Both the position numbers and the translations under genes were made by a program. Of a DNA stretch of 30,104 nt, positions 6,520 to 14,222 are shown one piece after another (the stretch's first letter is position 1; each line of letters opens with the position of its first letter). The notes beneath the pieces are model-generated. The model made no database searches. It saw only the letters and a program-made list of their open reading frames with translations, and was not told the origin of the DNA. The stretch lies in IMG/VR virus record IMGVR_UViG_3300017748_000068, positions 1 to 30,104 of that record. One strand, given 5' to 3'. Origin of the DNA: a virus.

Positions 6520-7725
6520 TTATAGAGCAGCAATCACTGTTGCGAATGAACCTCTACATAGAGCATTTGGAAGATAAGTTGTGAAACCTAATCTTTCTTG
6601 AACTCTAACTGTTATAAAGTTCTTTTGAACATTATCAGAATCTTGCTCGAAGAATTCAACACTAATGTTCTCTCTCTGCCAAATCTGTGCAGCTTGACTA
6701 AAGTTACCTACGATAAACTCTCCCTCTGCCATTGCAGTTGAGATTCTTACAGGTACTCCCATAAATGTTGGTTGTAGTCCTTGATAAACTTGATCTTTTA
6801 GATATCTGTTGTCAGAATCTTTAAGAGCAAGAATTTTGTGGAAATCAGTTGGGTGTAATAAAATACCATCTGAAGTATAGTTAGCTTTTGCCACTTGGTT
6901 TAATGCAGTTATAAGTACATCAAATTGTTGTGGGTTAGCAAAGTCAGCAGCACCAAAACCTGATGCACCTGTACTCCAAACTGTAGCAGAATTTCTTAAT
7001 CCCTCTAAATTTGGTGCAGTACCATTACCACCTAATAACTGGTCATCTTCTACTGCCATAAGTTTACTTGGAACTCTTGCTGAAATATATGAACTTAATT
7101 GTTCAGTATCTTCCATCATTTGTCTTGATAATCTTAGGTATGTACCAATCGTTTCGACAGGTGCAGTTGATGCAGTTAAGTTAAAATCTGTTTGACCTAA
7201 AGCAGAACCCTCTGCCGTAGCAGCAGCACCTTGTGTATAAGCACTTTCTTTTACAAATCTGATTAGATCAGAATTTGTAGTTCCAACAGGAACAATTTGT
7301 CTTATATGTACTGCATTACTTGGATCAAACTTGTATCCAGGTACTCTTGTCGCTGCGATAACCTCACCAGTATAATCTGCACCAGTTGTCATATCAGCTT
7401 TAACTTCAAATGATGAAGCTCTTGATTTACCTTTTTTAAGTGCTTCAATAGCACCACCATCAATCGCATCTTTAATTGCGGATTTGAAGTTCATAGGCTT
7501 ACTATCTACGGCATTTTTTTTAGCTGCCATTTCGATAATATCCATTCTCTTTTGCATTTCATCATTCTTTGCAAGATAGTCGTTAGTTAAGTTTGAAATC
7601 TCACTCTTAAGTGATTCTTCAACCTCGCCTTTAGCGTTATCTTGTGCCGAATTAAATGCTTTTTCAATTTTAGAATCAACTAAATCTCCGATTTGGTCTA
7701 ATTCTTTTTTGATTTCATCGTTCAT
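6520..7725 (-). CDS. Major capsid protein, HK97 fold, with N-terminal scaffold/delta domain
   Basis: This 401-residue protein has the HK97 gp5 layout. Residues 1 to about 75 are charged coiled-coil (delta/scaffold domain, normally removed by the prohead protease). The capsid fold then starts near the EVKADMTTGADYTGEVI segment. Family-typical features include VPVGTTNSDLIRFVKES, the TIGTYLRLSRQMMEDTEQL stretch and the C-terminal region (YLKDQVYQGLQPTFMGVPV, then VRVQERLGFTTYLPNALCRG). The gene follows the prohead protease after 3 bases and is itself followed by a strong terminator, the standard arrangement for this morphogenesis module. Confidence 0.95.
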   Translation of the reverse strand: MNDEIKKELDQIGDLVDSKIEKAFNSAQDNAKGEVEESLKSEISNLTNDYLAKNDEMQKRMDIIEMAAKKNAVDSKPMNFKSAIKDAIDGGAIEALKKGKSRASSFEVKADMTTGADYTGEVIAATRVPGYKFDPSNAVHIRQIVPVGTTNSDLIRFVKESAYTQGAAATAEGSALGQTDFNLTASTAPVETIGTYLRLSRQMMEDTEQLSSYISARVPSKLMAVEDDQLLGGNGTAPNLEGLRNSATVWSTGASGFGAADFANPQQFDVLITALNQVAKANYTSDGILLHPTDFHKILALKDSDNRYLKDQVYQGLQPTFMGVPVRISTAMAEGEFIVGNFSQAAQIWQRENISVEFFEQDSDNVQKNFITVRVQERLGFTTYLPNALCRGSFATVIAAL

Positions 7726-7728
7726 TTT

Positions 7729-8430
7729 TTACGAATTTAATTTATTAAACAAATAATTATAAATATCACTATTATCAGCTTTTATCTGTGTCGGCTCTGT
7801 AACTTCAATTTCGGTTGGCAAAGTGGCACTATCGTTAAAAATAGATTTTAGCTTAACGAGTTCTGCTTCGATAGCATAACCCATATTGTCAGAAATGTTA
7901 CCCTTGCGAATTAACTTCACAAGTTTATCAAATCTTTTCAATACTTTCTCCTTATCTACATTCCCTTTTACATCTAATATCATTGCTTCATCATTTGCAG
8001 CAAGTGTAACGGCAGAAATCTCATAGAGTTTTACCTCTGTTAGTTTTCTATTGTAATCATCACCCATTCCTGCTTCTTTCTGTAGCGGTAATATACCAAC
8101 ACTATTTTCGGTAATCACTCCTGCTTTCATAAGTTCTAATACATCAGTTCCAAGTTGAGTTTTTGGTATTTTCGCTTCAAACATTAATCCTTTGTCATCT
8201 TCATATAGGTTTACCATTTTTCCTAAAGGTTGATCCATATTGTGCTGATATAGGTATTTAACACGACTACCATTTTCCATAATCGTTTTTGTATATGCAC
8301 CAGGTGTAATTATATCACCATCGCTATCAACATTGTTAAACACAGAACCATAACCTTTTACGATTCCACTCTTTTCATCGGCATCAATTAATTCACCGAT
8401 TGGGCTTGACTTATATATTATATTTTCCAT
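7729..8430 (-). CDS. Prohead protease (HK97 gp4 / U35 family)
   Basis: This 233-residue serine protease should process the capsid scaffold domain during prohead maturation. Family blocks are visible: GYGSVFNNVDSDGDIITPGA (about 26-45), YLYQHNMDQPLG with catalytic His63, ENSVGILP with Ser110, and VKLYEISAVTLAAND with Glu137. The C-terminal 60 residues are a charged, low-complexity tail that may itself be removed or act as scaffold. A TATCTTTG box ends exactly 4 bases before the ATG. The gene is directly followed by the major capsid gene. Confidence 0.92.
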   Translation of the reverse strand: MENIIYKSSPIGELIDADEKSGIVKGYGSVFNNVDSDGDIITPGAYTKTIMENGSRVKYLYQHNMDQPLGKMVNLYEDDKGLMFEAKIPKTQLGTDVLELMKAGVITENSVGILPLQKEAGMGDDYNRKLTEVKLYEISAVTLAANDEAMILDVKGNVDKEKVLKRFDKLVKLIRKGNISDNMGYAIEAELVKLKSIFNDSATLPTEIEVTEPTQIKADNSDIYNYLFNKLNS

Positions 8431-8434
8431 TTTA

Positions 8435-8442
8435 CAAAGATA
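8435..8442 (-). promoter_or_regulatory. -7 box (TATCTTTG) 4 bases before prohead protease start
   Basis: TATCTTTG on the minus strand matches TAnnTTTG and is followed by TAAA then ATG 8430. A transcript begun at the normal distance would have almost no leader. The same box-N4-start arrangement occurs at 13918, 14123, 22792 and 28623. Confidence 0.5.
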
Positions 8443-8637
8443 TTAATTTTCTATATATATTAATTCACCACCATCGAGTTGATTTGTCTTTTCAATAATT
8501 GATATTTGCCTACCATTTGAATTCTTTAACATTTCAGTAATAACATCAATATCAAATTGCATAATCCAAAAACCAGGTGATTCAGCTTTTGGGTGTAAGT
8601 TTTCGTATTGTTCTACAAGTTTTTCAAATTCCCCCAT
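8443..8637 (-). CDS. Hypothetical protein (64 aa) between MuF and protease
   Basis: This small acidic protein starts at ATG 8637, overlapping the MuF 3' end by 14 bases. It has an N-terminal helix (MGEFEKLVEQYENLH) and a middle segment (ESPGFWIMQFDIDVITEML). It ends 12 bases before the protease start. No family is recognised. Its place inside the morphogenesis operon suggests a head-assembly accessory or a virion component. The overlap and tight spacing support it being real. Confidence 0.6.
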   Translation of the reverse strand: MGEFEKLVEQYENLHPKAESPGFWIMQFDIDVITEMLKNSNGRQISIIEKTNQLDGGELIYIEN

Positions 8638-10174
8638 TTGTTTTGTTTATTAAAGTTTGTATTAATTGCCTTGTTTCTTCATATATTTCAGGGTACAAGT
8701 ATTTAAATATTTTATTTCCTTGATAAAAATTTTCAAATGAATGTGCCATTACTTCTGCATATTGACCATAAACACCTCTGCTTGTGTAATATGATTTAGA
8801 ATGACCAAAACCAACTTTATTTTTAGTTAAAGCACCAAAAAAATCTGACATTGCACCGTGTTCATAAAGAAAATCCATTCTGTCCATATCACTAAATTTT
8901 TCTCTTAATTGTGCAATCTTCTGCCTATCATTTAATCTTCTAAATGGTTGTAATTTTTGTTGTTGTATTTCATTGCTTTGTTTGTATCCTAATTGTTTTC
9001 TCCATTTTTCAAAAGCATTTTTAACATCATCATCTAAAATTGGTTTAGATTTTGCAAAAACATTAACATCTGCCCATTTTCTTTGTTTATGAACTATATG
9101 TCCTATTTCGTGTACTAAAACCTGGTTAAGTTTAAATTTTGTGTTATGTGTCTTAATGTTAATTTCAATTGTATTTCCTCGTGCAAAAGAATCCCCCCTT
9201 TGTTTTATTTTTACACTCATAGGTTTGTTTAACAATTTTGTTATCTCCATTGCTTTATCATCAATATCATAACCTTGTTTTTTTAAATCATCTATTTCTT
9301 TTGGATAAAAGTTTGGTTTTCCTTCTTGCACGACTCGTTGTCTTGGAACTCTAACTGGCATAGGTTCTATTCTTTGTGGTATTGAACCCTGTATAATTTC
9401 TTCTTTAGGGAATGGTGCGTTGGTACATCTACAATTAATAACATTTGCAGCACTTCCTGAACTATCACCTGGATAACTTAATTCCTCACCACCAACCATA
9501 AACTTTTTATCCATATCGACTATTTGTCCATTGGCTTGTATGTGATCTATTCTTGTTCTATTGTCAAAGGTTGCAATCCATTCTTTTTGTAAGTTTTCTT
9601 TACCAAAAACATCAGTAGCACTTTGATTCGTAGCATAGTTTGCAGCATTGACACTTTCTGTTCTAACAATTCGCTTTGCATTGTTTACAGACATATCCTT
9701 AAACTTCTTTCTTAATATTCTCCCTGCTTGTACCTCATTCATTGATTGAAAGTCAGGATCTGCCATATATCTTTTTAATGTCTTGACAAACTCTTTTCTT
9801 CGATTACCACCCACACTAACTATTCTTGCACCTGCTACCTCATTTCCTATGTATGCAAACTTTTCATTCCATATATCCTCATATTCAATATGAGTGTTTT
9901 TAGTTATGTATTTGTGAAAGTTTTGAGCATACCACTTGGCAAACTTATTTCCAACCTCTTGGTACAACTCTACATAAAGAGTTATTAGGTCGCTATCCTT
10001 AAATTTAAATTGTAAGTCAGGTATTTGTTTATTCGCTTTTAAAAACTCATCAATTATTTGATTGTTTTCACCCACAAGATATTTTGTCCATTTCTTATCT
10101 TGTTTCGCTTCTTCAATGTCTAATTGATTAAGCCAATCCTTATGATAAGTTTTTTTAAATTTTTTAGTCAGCAT
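8624..10174 (-). CDS. MuF-type head morphogenesis protein fused to zincin metallopeptidase domain
   Basis: This 516-residue two-domain protein is a minor head protein. The N-terminal half is MuF/SPP1 gp7-like: AKRIVRTESVNAANYAT (about 166-182), WIATFDNRTRIDHI (199-212) and YPGDSSGSAANVINCRC (234-250). MuF proteins sit inside the head near the portal and can be ejected with DNA. The C-terminal domain (about 290-516) has VHEIGHIVHKQ with the zinc-binding HEIGH at 355-359 and a later acidic helix (QYAEVMAHSFENF, about 471-483) that could supply the third ligand. Polymorphic C-terminal enzyme or toxin domains on MuF proteins are known, and this looks like one. It overlaps the portal gene by 11 bases. 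The peptidase substrate is unknown. Confidence 0.85.
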   Translation of the reverse strand: MLTKKFKKTYHKDWLNQLDIEEAKQDKKWTKYLVGENNQIIDEFLKANKQIPDLQFKFKDSDLITLYVELYQEVGNKFAKWYAQNFHKYITKNTHIEYEDIWNEKFAYIGNEVAGARIVSVGGNRRKEFVKTLKRYMADPDFQSMNEVQAGRILRKKFKDMSVNNAKRIVRTESVNAANYATNQSATDVFGKENLQKEWIATFDNRTRIDHIQANGQIVDMDKKFMVGGEELSYPGDSSGSAANVINCRCTNAPFPKEEIIQGSIPQRIEPMPVRVPRQRVVQEGKPNFYPKEIDDLKKQGYDIDDKAMEITKLLNKPMSVKIKQRGDSFARGNTIEINIKTHNTKFKLNQVLVHEIGHIVHKQRKWADVNVFAKSKPILDDDVKNAFEKWRKQLGYKQSNEIQQQKLQPFRRLNDRQKIAQLREKFSDMDRMDFLYEHGAMSDFFGALTKNKVGFGHSKSYYTSRGVYGQYAEVMAHSFENFYQGNKIFKYLYPEIYEETRQLIQTLINKTNGGI

Positions 10175-12374
10175 TTTGAGAAATCTTTTTAGCCCAAGAA
10201 ATCATTGCTTTTCCACCCCAAAGATTATAAGCAACATACCCTTTGTCTTTATAAGGTTCGTTTCTATAATCTTCTGATATTTTTGCATTATCCTCGTGTC
10301 TTGCTAAAAAGCTATTGATTCGTTTTACAGTATCAAGTGATATTGGTTCTCTATTTGCAAGTTGATTTGCTCGTTTCCAACCAACTTCTGTACCACCCTT
10401 GACTACATCACGACCATATTTCTCTCTCCATTCTAACATTCTCTTTGCATTGTTAGTAGCACCTTGTGGGTAATCATTATAGCTTTCGGCTTTAGTAATC
10501 GATTTCTTGCTTGACATTGGGTGTCCACTTGGTAAAAGGTCTGTGTCGTGTTTACCACTTCTAAATTTACCATTACGAAGAACATATAAAAATGAATTTA
10601 CTCTTGCATAAGCCCATTGATCTTCACTTGTAACACTTGGTCTTACTGATGATGGATTGTTTCTATATGCACCAACACCTCTATTGAATACAGTTTGCAA
10701 AGTTCTATAAGAAGTTCTTTTTGATTTATTGTCGCCAACTTTCTCATTGTGTTCCTCTACCTTGTTTTTAAGACCAGTTTCTACTGCACTACCAGGTTTT
10801 ACTGGTTTATCAATATATTCATCTTTAACATCTTGTCCAATGATTGCAATATAATCTTCGTGTGATGCACACGGCATATAAATCTTATTTCCATTATCAT
10901 CGTGTGAATGAACACCTTGACAACCTATTGCTTCTGCTCTTTCACTTGCTTCGGTTTCGGTTGTATAGACATCTCTACGAACCTCTCTCTTAACATCAAG
11001 AAGTTCATCGTAATTTACTTTAACACTTTTAAAATCATCTGCAATCACCTCATCTTGTAATGGCATAAGATTCATTGGAATATAGTAATCATTAAGTTTA
11101 TCATTGTCAGCTTCAACACCATAACTCATTGCTTGTCTTTTCTCATTTGGAGTTAGCCACCAAGCCTGACTCATTTGCCCAACCACTTTATCCATTTCTT
11201 CTTGCATTTCAGAAATACTTGTGTAATCAAAGTCAATGTATAGTTTATCGCCATAAGCAGGAACTAACCATCTGTTTAATTCATCTTTGATTTTATTAAG
11301 TTCAGGAATTACTGCATTTTGATACAATGTCTTTTTAGCTTCTATTACATTGTTGTATGTAGAAGATTCTGTGTTGTTTAAAAGAACTGCAGGTACAGAA
11401 TAAATATTACATAAATCTTTAATACTTGCATTGTACTGTTCTATAAGAGATAAATCAGATGCAGACATTCCAAAGTTAATCCAAGATAGTTTCTTTGGTG
11501 TTATTACAATATCACCTGCACTATTAGAACCTTGATAGTTTTGTCTAAACTTCTCTTTTAATTGTTGTGCTTGAACTTCATTAATATCCCCCTCATCACT
11601 CATAAGCACACCTCTTGCAGTTTGATTCTGTAAATACTTCGCACCAGTTGTAACTGCTTCGTTATTCGTATCTAACGATCTTAAACCTGCTTTAAGTGGC
11701 GACATTCCGTACAAATGACTACCAGTTCCATCATAATAAGGGTTAAAATCTTTAATGTGGCAAATATCCTCTGCTGCCATCTTATATTGCCCATTGTACT
11801 CTAATGAGTATGATTTGATTGGATCAAATATTCCACCACTATTAATCTCTACCTTTTGACTTGGTAATACATATAATTCTTTGAATTTGCCTTTATTAGC
11901 ACCTGTATCAGGTTTTAAACCATAGATGTAACGATTACCAGTTAGTTTACCAAAAGCTATTATCTCTTGAATCCAAGCATTGTATGATTGTGCAGGATTA
12001 GGTCTTGATAGTAAATCGTGTAGTTCTGTATCTGCCACTTCTTCAAGAGCGTGTTTTCTTAAAACCTCTGCTTTGTGTAATGCAGAACCATTAGCGATAC
12101 CACTTGTCATTGCTTTGTATCTCTTTAACTCATTCTCACTTTTAATCTCATATATCTGAAATGGAATTGTTGCTGCCGTTTTAGCAATAAGATTTACAAT
12201 AGAATATATAGTTGTGTTGTATTGATAACCCTTTTCAATGTATGTACTATCGTTTTCAGGATTCCAAATAATACTATTCCCTATGTAGTTATATATCGCT
12301 TTATTAAACTCTGCATTAGTTTGTTGAAAATTCTTTGATACGAGTTTCTGAAATCTTGATAATATTGATGCCAT
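10164..12374 (-). CDS. Portal protein (HK97 family) with 280-residue multi-module C-terminal extension
   Basis: Residues 1 to about 455 form a normal HK97-type portal: KGYQYNTTIYSIVNLIA near 48-64, ELHDLLSRPNPAQSYNAW (116-133), TGNRYIYGL, then the clip and helix regions ending with TPNEKRQAMSYG (407-418). The chain then continues with three further modules. Residues 472-512 carry Cys484, His488, His490, Cys501 and His504 in a GCQGVHSH...YMPCASHEDY pattern that looks metal-binding. Residues 526-620 carry ETGLKNKVEEHNE and WAYARVNSFL. Residues 632-732 carry a helical MLEWREKYGRDVV and NLWGG module. These look like modules I have seen as separate phage proteins of unknown function, so this seems to be a fusion. 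A TATTTTTG box lies 18 bases upstream of ATG 12374. Confidence 0.88.
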   Translation of the reverse strand: MASILSRFQKLVSKNFQQTNAEFNKAIYNYIGNSIIWNPENDSTYIEKGYQYNTTIYSIVNLIAKTAATIPFQIYEIKSENELKRYKAMTSGIANGSALHKAEVLRKHALEEVADTELHDLLSRPNPAQSYNAWIQEIIAFGKLTGNRYIYGLKPDTGANKGKFKELYVLPSQKVEINSGGIFDPIKSYSLEYNGQYKMAAEDICHIKDFNPYYDGTGSHLYGMSPLKAGLRSLDTNNEAVTTGAKYLQNQTARGVLMSDEGDINEVQAQQLKEKFRQNYQGSNSAGDIVITPKKLSWINFGMSASDLSLIEQYNASIKDLCNIYSVPAVLLNNTESSTYNNVIEAKKTLYQNAVIPELNKIKDELNRWLVPAYGDKLYIDFDYTSISEMQEEMDKVVGQMSQAWWLTPNEKRQAMSYGVEADNDKLNDYYIPMNLMPLQDEVIADDFKSVKVNYDELLDVKREVRRDVYTTETEASERAEAIGCQGVHSHDDNGNKIYMPCASHEDYIAIIGQDVKDEYIDKPVKPGSAVETGLKNKVEEHNEKVGDNKSKRTSYRTLQTVFNRGVGAYRNNPSSVRPSVTSEDQWAYARVNSFLYVLRNGKFRSGKHDTDLLPSGHPMSSKKSITKAESYNDYPQGATNNAKRMLEWREKYGRDVVKGGTEVGWKRANQLANREPISLDTVKRINSFLARHEDNAKISEDYRNEPYKDKGYVAYNLWGGKAMISWAKKISQNAD

Positions 12375-12392
12375 CGAATAACTTTTATTTTA

Positions 12393-12400
12393 CAAAAATA
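12393..12400 (-). promoter_or_regulatory. -7 box (TATTTTTG) ahead of portal gene
   Basis: TATTTTTG on the minus strand lies in the 30-base gap between the large-terminase stop and the portal ATG, 18 bases before the start. It could feed portal, MuF and capsid genes independently of the terminases. Confidence 0.45.
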
Positions 12401-12404
12401 CTAA

Positions 12405-13589
12405 TTAAATTACAAAAAAGTTTTCTTTCTTACCAAAGGAAGAATAAACGGCATAACGAATAGAATCCATTAAGTGATTTTCCTTGTCTTGTGGCTTATT
12501 TATTATTGTTCCATCTTTTAATTGTTCCCAATAATAGCTTTGATATTCTCGTAATATGTTCTTTGATTCATTGCTTACAATTATATCGTACTCTTTTAAT
12601 TTAGATATTCCTGCATTTATACTTCCTTGACCTTTTGTTGCAGGTTTTATGTATAGACCTAATCTTCTCATCTCCTCAATAGATTTTGGTTCAGCAGAAT
12701 CAGCATAAGTAATTACCTCGCCATAGCCTTTAGCTTTTAATATATCTACAATATCGCTATTAGTTAAACCTTTTTGGTATAATATCTCGTGCAAGTACAC
12801 CCTATCGTGTTTTTTAAAGACAAGAACACAAGCAGTTGGATCATTACTGTACCCATAGTCAATTCCGACTATTCCCTCTACATCTAAATCAAATTCAGGA
12901 AATTCATCGTAATCAATAAAAGTCCAGTTATTAAATATTTGTCTTGCACTAAAGATTGCTTTTAATCCCTCTCCATATACTCTCCAGTAATCAGGATCAC
13001 GAAGTTTCATTCTCTCTATTTCGTGAACTAACTCATCTGACAAGAAGTTGTTGTCTTTGTATGTTGTTACCCAAGTATCGCAATCATCTCTTGGAATTAA
13101 GTCGCTATAAATCCAATGGATAGGATCTGATGGGTTAAAATCAACAATTACCATATCAAGAGTTCTCATATTGATTTGTCTAAAATCCTCTATGTTTAAT
13201 TCATTACCCTCATTTAGAAAAGCAATGTTTCTTTTACGACCACGAATCTTTTGGGGTTCATCTACTGAAAGAAATTCTATTAGGTGGTCATTATACTTAA
13301 AAGTGTTTTCAGCTTTGTTATGAGTACCTGAATAGTAGATTCCTGTTTCCTGGAGTATAATCATAATATCACGAAGAACAGAACCTTTTAATGCAGGTAA
13401 TGTCTTACGAACTATTGAGATAGTCAAAGGTTTCTTAGATGTTGTGATTAGATATACTATGTATTGACAGACTGCGACTGTTTTTCCTGACCTTGTTCCT
13501 CCTTGATGGACTTTGAATCTTTTGTTTGATCTAATAAGGTCGTAGAATTGTCTATTGCATCTTTGTTCAATTTTCTTGGTGGTGTCCAT
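12405..13589 (-). CDS. terL: Terminase large subunit (PBSX-type ATPase/nuclease)
   Basis: This 394-residue DNA packaging motor and headful nuclease has a Walker A at GGTRSGKT (30-37) and a Walker B at IAFLNEGNE with FLNE at 124-127. The RNase H-fold nuclease has Asp244 in GIDYGYSND, Asp297 in ITYADSAEP and Asp375 in NHLMDSIRY. Length is typical for the Terminase_3/PBSX group. The start at 13589 keeps the conserved adaptor segment (FYDLIRSNKRFKVHQ) intact, which forces an unusually long 133-base overlap with the small terminase frame. The portal gene follows after 30 bases. Confidence 0.96.
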   Translation of the reverse strand: MDTTKKIEQRCNRQFYDLIRSNKRFKVHQGGTRSGKTVAVCQYIVYLITTSKKPLTISIVRKTLPALKGSVLRDIMIILQETGIYYSGTHNKAENTFKYNDHLIEFLSVDEPQKIRGRKRNIAFLNEGNELNIEDFRQINMRTLDMVIVDFNPSDPIHWIYSDLIPRDDCDTWVTTYKDNNFLSDELVHEIERMKLRDPDYWRVYGEGLKAIFSARQIFNNWTFIDYDEFPEFDLDVEGIVGIDYGYSNDPTACVLVFKKHDRVYLHEILYQKGLTNSDIVDILKAKGYGEVITYADSAEPKSIEEMRRLGLYIKPATKGQGSINAGISKLKEYDIIVSNESKNILREYQSYYWEQLKDGTIINKPQDKENHLMDSIRYAVYSSFGKKENFFVI

Positions 13590-13918
13590 TCTATAATGGT
13601 TGATTTAATTTGATTGTCGTGTACTATCTCGCTTCTTTCGACATAACCACGAGATTTACCTTTTGTCTTTAAAAGGAATATTGTAGCAGTTGTATTGCCC
13701 TCACTTATTTGTTTGTGTAGTTGTGATTCAGCAAAATCAAGTGCAATGTTCTCAATATCTTTTACTTGCTTTGCAAACTCCTCATCTTCTTTTAGATACT
13801 TGTAAAAGGTGGTTCTATTGATTCCAACTTTTCTACAAGTAGTTGTAACAACCCCCAAAGATTTTTCTAATGCTTCAAGAATTGCTTTTTTAGTATGTTG
13901 CTTTTTGTTGGTTTTCAC
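13457..13918 (-). CDS. terS: Terminase small subunit
   Basis: This 153-residue DNA-recognition subunit of the packaging machine has an N-terminal helix-turn-helix of the PBSX/phage terminase type (AILEALEKSLGVVTTTCRKV, then INRTTFYKYLKEDEEF, about 12-49), a central oligomerisation helix, and a hydrophilic Gln/Lys/Ser-rich C-terminus. I start at GTG 13918. An in-frame ATG at 13933 exists, but its following codons coincide with a TATTTTTG promoter box that lies exactly 4 bases before the GTG, as at several other genes. The last 44 codons overlap the large subunit gene in another frame. Confidence 0.85.
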   Translation of the reverse strand: MKTNKKQHTKKAILEALEKSLGVVTTTCRKVGINRTTFYKYLKEDEEFAKQVKDIENIALDFAESQLHKQISEGNTTATIFLLKTKGKSRGYVERSEIVHDNQIKSTIIEWTPPRKLNKDAIDNSTTLLDQTKDSKSIKEEQGQEKQSQSVNT

Positions 13919-13922
13919 TTTA

Positions 13923-13930
13923 CAAAAATA
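13923..13930 (-). promoter_or_regulatory. -7 box (TATTTTTG) 4 bases before small terminase GTG
   Basis: TATTTTTG on the minus strand is followed by TAAA and then GTG 13918. The same box-N4-start spacing at other genes supports both the promoter call and the choice of GTG over the upstream ATG at 13933. Confidence 0.5.
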
Positions 13931-13952
13931 CATTAAAAACTATTAATATTGA

Positions 13953-14123
13953 CTATTCTTCGTTAGGAGTAAAGTAATTTATGTTGATTATTACAAAGAA
14001 AAAGATAATTTGTATCGTGTGTCGTAGATCATCGGCTATATATTCCAATCCCTCAATATCCTCATTAGAGTAGTTAAAACCTACACCAAAACCCCTCATT
14101 ACCGATATGCTTACATCAAACAT
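13953..14123 (-). CDS. Small hypothetical protein (56 aa) upstream of terminase
   Basis: The reading frame runs from ATG 14123 to TAG 13955-13953. The peptide has a Gly-rich start (MRGFGVGFNYSNEDIEGLEY), an acidic helix and a hydrophobic segment IQIIFFFVIINYF that could insert in a membrane. A TACCTTTG box lies 4 bases before the ATG, and a candidate terminator lies just upstream of it, so it appears to start a new transcription unit leading into the terminase genes. The short leader and absence of any other gene in this 290-base interval support it. No family is recognised. Confidence 0.6.
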   Translation of the reverse strand: MFDVSISVMRGFGVGFNYSNEDIEGLEYIADDLRHTIQIIFFFVIININYFTPNEE

Positions 14124-14127
14124 ATTA

Positions 14128-14156
14128 CAAAGGTATTAAAACGAGGAAACTAACAA
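14128..14156 (-). promoter_or_regulatory. Promoter with -33/-7 elements (TTTTG-N18-TACCTTTG) before packaging operon
   Basis: On the minus strand TACCTTTG (14128-14135) matches TAnnTTTG. A TTTTG inside the preceding hairpin loop, 18 bases further upstream, could be the -33 element. The box ends 4 bases before ATG 14123. This is the best-formed promoter in the window and would drive the packaging genes. Confidence 0.55.
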
Positions 14157-14165
14157 AACCTCGTT
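14138..14165 (-). terminator. Candidate intrinsic terminator after methyltransferase gene
   Basis: On the minus strand AACGAGG and CCTCGTT (14159-14165 and 14140-14146) make a 7-bp perfect stem with a 12-base loop, followed by a short T-run that is interrupted early (TTTT then AATA). It lies 58 bases after the methyltransferase stop. The tail is weak, so it may be leaky. It separates replication from packaging transcription. Confidence 0.55.
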
Positions 14166-14222
14166 ATTTAAAAAGTATGCTTACCAGGATTTGAACTAAT
14201 AAGCTAAATATAAAGAACGAAT

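Noticed and set aside
14175-14200. tRNA-3'-end-like stretch on the minus strand (GTTCAAATCCTGG), possible tRNA remnant or attachment core
   Set aside because: Only the T-loop and the 3' arm resemble a tRNA. The 5' T-stem strand does not pair, no matching acceptor 5' strand lies upstream, and no integrase is present. A similar GGTTCAAATCC occurs by chance in the coding region at about 30080, so the match is not significant.
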